The notes below the pieces were generated by a model. It was not told the DNA's origin and made no database searches. It saw nothing but the letters and a program-made list of their open reading frames with translations. Source: DASUBV01 sp035763085 (lineage in GTDB: Bacteria > Actinomycetota > Actinomycetes > Streptosporangiales > Streptosporangiaceae). Taken from it: 7,668 bases of DNA. The stretch lies in assembly GCA_035763085.1 (NCBI GenBank), contig DASUBV010000169.1, positions 1 to 7,668 of the forward strand, written 5' to 3'. Position 1 is the first letter of the stretch; each line of letters opens with the position of its first letter. This document shows, one piece after another, positions 5,853-7,668 of this stretch. Both the position numbers and the translations under genes were made by a program.

Positions 5853-5872
5853 CGGCTGGCCAGCCGTAGAAT
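5853..5872 (+). promoter_or_regulatory. Candidate tetR promoter with operator-like palindrome
   Basis: A perfect 14-bp palindrome, CGGCTGGCCAGCCG (5853-5866), abuts a good -10 hexamer, TAGAAT (5867-5872), 75 nt before the tetR start. A palindrome in the -35/-10 spacer is the classical position for an autoregulatory TetR operator. The -35 itself is weak. The palindrome could instead terminate the acidic-protein transcript, whose stop is 10 nt away. Confidence 0.4.
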
Positions 5873-5885
5873 CGCTCTGGGACCC

Positions 5886-5900
5886 GGCGGCAGCGCCGCC
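5886..5900 (+). other. Hairpin in the tetR leader
   Basis: GGCGGC (5886-5891), AGC, then GCCGCC (5895-5900) can form a 6-bp all-GC stem with a 3-nt loop between the candidate promoter and the tetR start. It could act as a weak terminator or leader structure; nothing else supports a role. Confidence 0.25.
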
Positions 5901-5947
5901 ACCGGCCGCACGACCGCACCGCAGCACCTACAGACGTCGGAGTTCAT

Positions 5948-6574
5948 GTGACCGCTTCGCCGCAGACCAAGTCGGCTAGTACCCGCCTGCCGCGCCCCGC
6001 GCGACGGCGGCAGCTGCTCGGCGCGGCGCGCGATGTATTTGTCGCCCAGGGCTATCACGCGGCCGCGATGGACGAGATCGCCGAGCGGGCCGGGGTCAGC
6101 AAGCCGGTGCTCTACCAGCACTTCCCTGGCAAGCTCGAGCTCTACCTGGCCCTGCTGGACGAGAGCGTGGCGGAGCTGAACCGGATCGTCAGCGCGGCGT
6201 TGTCCTCGACGACCGACAACAAGCAGCGGGTCTCGGCCACGTTCCAGGCGTTCTTCGATTTCGTGGGCGGCAGCGGCGAGGCCTTCCGGCTGGTCTTCGA
6301 GTCGGACCTGAGCAACGAGCCCGCGGTCCGGGACAAGCTGGGCCACGCCATGCAGGATTGCGCGTACCTGGTCAGCGAGTTCATCCATGAGGACGCTGGC
6401 ATCGGCGAGGACGAGGCACAGCTGCTGGGCATGGCGCTGGTCGGCATGGCGCAGGTGACCGCGCGGTACTGGCTCAGCACCAACCGGGCCATTCCCAAGG
6501 ACGAGGCCGAGCAGCTGATCGCCCGGCTGGCCTGGCGCGGCATCAGCGGCTGGCCGCTGACCGGCCAGGCCTAG
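5948..6574 (+). CDS. TetR-family transcriptional regulator (Rv3208-like)
   Basis: This is a 208-residue TetR-family DNA-binding protein. After a short basic leader, the helix-turn-helix domain (about 17-63) carries RRRQLLGAARDVFVAQGYHA (20-39), MDEIAERAGVSKPVLYQHFPG (41-61) and KLELYLALL (62-70). The remaining helices form the ligand and dimerisation domain (FRLVFESDLSNEP, LLGMALVGMAQVTARYWLS). The domain sequence and the DUF3107 gene next door recall the Mycobacterium tuberculosis Rv3208/Rv3208A pair, whose ligand I do not know. The start is GTG at 5948 with GGAG 5 nt upstream (5939-5942). An overlapping ATG (5946-5948) cannot serve because TGA follows it at once. The gene may autoregulate through the palindrome at 5853-5866. 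It is convergent with the DUF3107 gene. Confidence 0.93.
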   Translation: MTASPQTKSASTRLPRPARRRQLLGAARDVFVAQGYHAAAMDEIAERAGVSKPVLYQHFPGKLELYLALLDESVAELNRIVSAALSSTTDNKQRVSATFQAFFDFVGGSGEAFRLVFESDLSNEPAVRDKLGHAMQDCAYLVSEFIHEDAGIGEDEAQLLGMALVGMAQVTARYWLSTNRAIPKDEAEQLIARLAWRGISGWPLTGQA

Positions 6575-6581
6575 CCAGATC

Positions 6582-6605
6582 CCGGCCCGTCGGCGCTGCG
6601 GCCGG
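6582..6605 (+). terminator. Possible terminator hairpin after tetR
   Basis: CCGGCC (6582-6587) and GGCCGG (6600-6605) can pair around a 12-nt loop just after the tetR stop. A second stem, TGGCCG/CGGCCA (6551-6556 and 6562-6567), lies in the last codons. Neither has a U-tract, as is common in actinobacteria. This is weak evidence. Confidence 0.3.
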
Positions 6606-6740
6606 ACCGGATGGCCGTGCTCGCGCCCAGAGCGGCCCCGGTAGAGCGGGCCCGCGCCAGAGCCGGGCCGGGCGTTTGCTCACCCGGCGCAGCGCTGCCC
6701 CGCGAAGGCCCGTTCCCTGACCGGCTGGCGAGACTCCGCC

Positions 6741-6768
6741 TCTTGCTGTTATTGCTTCTTGCTGTTAT
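6741..6768. repeat. Duplicated 12-mer in an AT-richer island
   Basis: TCTTGCTGTTAT occurs at 6741-6752 and 6757-6768 (period 16). It forms the most AT-rich stretch in the surroundings, within the gap between the convergent tetR and DUF3107 genes. I see no gene here. It could be a relic of a tandem repeat or a transcription-termination zone. Confidence 0.8.
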
Positions 6769-6788
6769 CGCGCTGCTGCGGTCACCTT

Positions 6789-6811
6789 TTCGGCAGCTAG
6801 AGGCTGCCGAA
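6789..6811 (-). terminator. Hairpin over the DUF3107 stop codon
   Basis: TTCGGCAGC (6789-6797) and GCTGCCGAA (6803-6811) are perfect 9-bp arms around a 5-nt loop and span the stop codon of the DUF3107 gene. This is the best stem-loop in the window. Its place between convergent genes suits a bidirectional, U-tract-free terminator. On the minus strand it is followed by AAGG rather than T residues, so intrinsic termination is not certain. Confidence 0.5.
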
Positions 6812-7021
6812 CCCGACGCGGCGCGGCTCGCCGCTGCCCAGCTCCAGGTAGGCGATCTTCGCGGCCGGGATCAGGACCTTGCCGCCCTTCTCGTCCTGCA
6901 GGACGAGCACGGAGTCGTCCGCCACCGCGGCCGACACCGCACGCTCGACCTCCTCGGCCGTCGAGTCAGTCTCCAGGACGAGCTCGCGCGGTACGGACTG
7001 AATTCCGATCTTGACTTCCAC
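6797..7021 (-). CDS. DUF3107 family protein (Rv3208A/TB9.4-like)
   Basis: This small cytosolic protein of 74 residues belongs to the actinobacterial DUF3107 family, whose function is unknown. The diagnostic pattern is MEVKIGIQSVPREL at the start, AEEVERAV in the middle, then GKVLIPAAKIAYLELG (47-62) and the closing RRVGFG (67-72). The M. tuberculosis homologue Rv3208A is about 90 residues, so this copy lacks that protein's low-complexity tail. The start is GTG at 7019-7021 with AAGGGAG (7026-7032) a few bases upstream. The gene is convergent with tetR, and the tetR/DUF3107 neighbourhood is shared with mycobacteria, which suggests a functional link that is not understood. A hairpin overlaps its stop codon. 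Confidence 0.92.
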   Translation of the reverse strand: MEVKIGIQSVPRELVLETDSTAEEVERAVSAAVADDSVLVLQDEKGGKVLIPAAKIAYLELGSGEPRRVGFGSL

Positions 7022-7349
7022 GGCTCTCCCTTCTGGACCGAGGCTAACCTGCGGCCCAGCCGCGGCGTGGAATTCGGCCCGCCGCGGTCCTACGCCCCGA
7101 GCGAAACGGGCCGCAGGACCGCGGCCCTCGGCACGCGCCGCAGCCCTGCCCCCCGGACGCCAGGCCGGGTGAAGGCGCCGGTCCGGGTCAGACGGCCGCC
7201 GGGTGGAGTCAAGACGCGGTCCGGGCCAGCCGGACGCCAGCCGAGATCGGCCGGGCGCGAGGCGAGATCAGCCCGGAGCCGGGCCGGATCGGCCGGACGC
7301 CTGGCGAAATCAGCCGGTGCCGGGCCGGGTCGTCAGTCCGACGCCGCCG
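7022..7349. other. 328-bp intergenic region, mostly repeat
   Basis: No supported gene lies here. The first ~130 bases hold the DUF3107 ribosome site (7026-7032), a TAGCCT on the minus strand at 7041-7046 that may be a TANNNT -10, and otherwise plain GC-rich sequence. The rest is the degenerate 21-bp repeat described separately. Open frames on both strands cross the region, but they follow from the base composition and the multiple-of-three repeat. Confidence 0.6.
7213..7337. repeat. Degenerate ~21-bp tandem repeat array
   Basis: Successive units begin at 7213 (20 bp), 7233, 7254, 7275, 7296 and 7317 (about 20 bp). The clearest units are GACGCCAGCCGAGATCGGCC(G) at 7233, GGCGCGAGGCGAGATCAGCC(C) at 7254 and GACGCCTGGCGAAATCAGCC(G) at 7296. 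They agree pairwise at 16-17 of 21 positions. The unit at 7275 is more diverged, and together with the last one it suggests a 42-bp higher-order period. Weaker traces (GACGCCAGGCCGGGT at 7156, GACGGCCGCC at 7191) suggest the array starts further left. It lies just after the stop of the minus-strand methyltransferase-like gene. Its function is unknown. Confidence 0.65.
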
Positions 7350-7668
7350 TCAGTCCTTCGTCACCGCGCACAGCAGCCGGTTCGAGCCGTGCTGCCACAG
7401 CGTGCCTATCTCGGCGAAGCCCGCCGCGCGCAGGGCGGCGACGTGAGTATGCAGCCAGCGCGACTCGGACCCGTGATGGTCGGAGCTGTAGTGGCGGCGC
7501 TGCTTCTCGGCGGCCTGGCCGGCCAGGGCAGGATCGGCCAGTACCGCTTCCCACCACTCGGTCCAGCCCTCCGGGCTGGCGTCCGGGGACCGGCGCTGTT
7601 CCTCCCGCTTGATCAGGGCCGTGCCCAGCCGGGCCAGGGTCGGCGCGGCGTGCTCGTCCTCTTCCAGG
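7350..7668 (-). CDS. Probable SAM-dependent methyltransferase, C-terminal fragment
   Basis: The last 105 residues of a minus-strand gene are present; the 5' part lies beyond the right window edge. The frame is chosen because it stays open to the edge and ends in a plausible domain close: SRWLHTHVAALRAAGFAEIG, then TLWQHGSNRLLCAV and TKD. The 'L..AGF.E.. .LW..G..RLLCA' ending is typical of the final helix and strands of class I SAM methyltransferases, in which the late helix and the anti-parallel strand 7 follow the AGF turn. The glycine-rich SAM-binding motif would be in the missing half, so the call rests on the C-terminus alone. The upstream part (EEQRRSPDASPEGWTEWWEA) is Trp-rich and helical. 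The gene reads toward the DUF3107 gene. Confidence 0.6.
   Translation of the reverse strand, partial: LEEDEHAAPTLARLGTALIKREEQRRSPDASPEGWTEWWEAVLADPALAGQAAEKQRRHYSSDHHGSESRWLHTHVAALRAAGFAEIGTLWQHGSNRLLCAVTKD

Noticed and set aside
7333..7557. Minus-strand 74-codon open frame within the methyltransferase-like gene
   Set aside because: The other frame is open to the window edge and ends in a methyltransferase-like C-terminus; this one has no family features.
6611..7612. + strand open frame (333 codons) with an LLLLLLLAVIALL run
   Set aside because: The hydrophobic run comes from the TCTTGCTGTTAT repeat. The frame then crosses DUF3107 antisense, the 21-bp repeat and the methyltransferase-like gene antisense, and no ribosome site precedes it.

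Overview
The window is very GC-rich. It carries a Rv3208-type TetR regulator next to a DUF3107 protein, a combination known from actinobacteria such as Mycobacterium. It also has a bacterial Ku with a basic tail and several GTG starts. All of this points to a chromosome segment of a high-GC actinomycete. The genus cannot be told from the sequence. There are no rRNA or tRNA genes, insertion sequences, phage genes or CRISPR arrays.

Layout, left to right: (1) a complete classical short-chain dehydrogenase/reductase on the + strand (23-775). (2) A convergent minus-strand block from about 5414 down to 859. In transcription order it holds Ku, a 53-codon small ORF that begins at the base after the Ku stop codon, an alpha/beta hydrolase, NagA (GlcNAc-6-phosphate deacetylase) and a double-SIS sugar-phosphate deaminase/isomerase. 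(3) Divergent from ku, a 59-residue highly acidic protein with a duplicated 12-residue motif (5664-5843), followed by a TetR regulator (5948-6574). (4) On the minus strand, the DUF3107 protein (6797-7021), convergent with tetR. (5) A 328-bp intergenic region (7022-7349) filled largely by a degenerate ~21-bp tandem repeat. (6) The C-terminal part of a minus-strand gene, probably a SAM methyltransferase, cut by the window edge.

Functionally, NagA and the SIS enzyme make a coherent two-step amino-sugar route: GlcNAc-6-P to GlcN-6-P to fructose-6-P plus ammonia. Ku belongs to bacterial non-homologous end joining, but no LigD is in the window. Its tight co-orientation with the hydrolase and amino-sugar genes is unexpected. 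TetR and DUF3107 form a conserved actinobacterial neighbourhood of unknown role.

The least explained pieces are the in-frame extension directly after the ku stop with its three near-identical ATVV blocks, the acidic miniprotein upstream of tetR, and the 21-bp repeat array. None of these is proven to be a new system; each can be tested by the comparisons given below.
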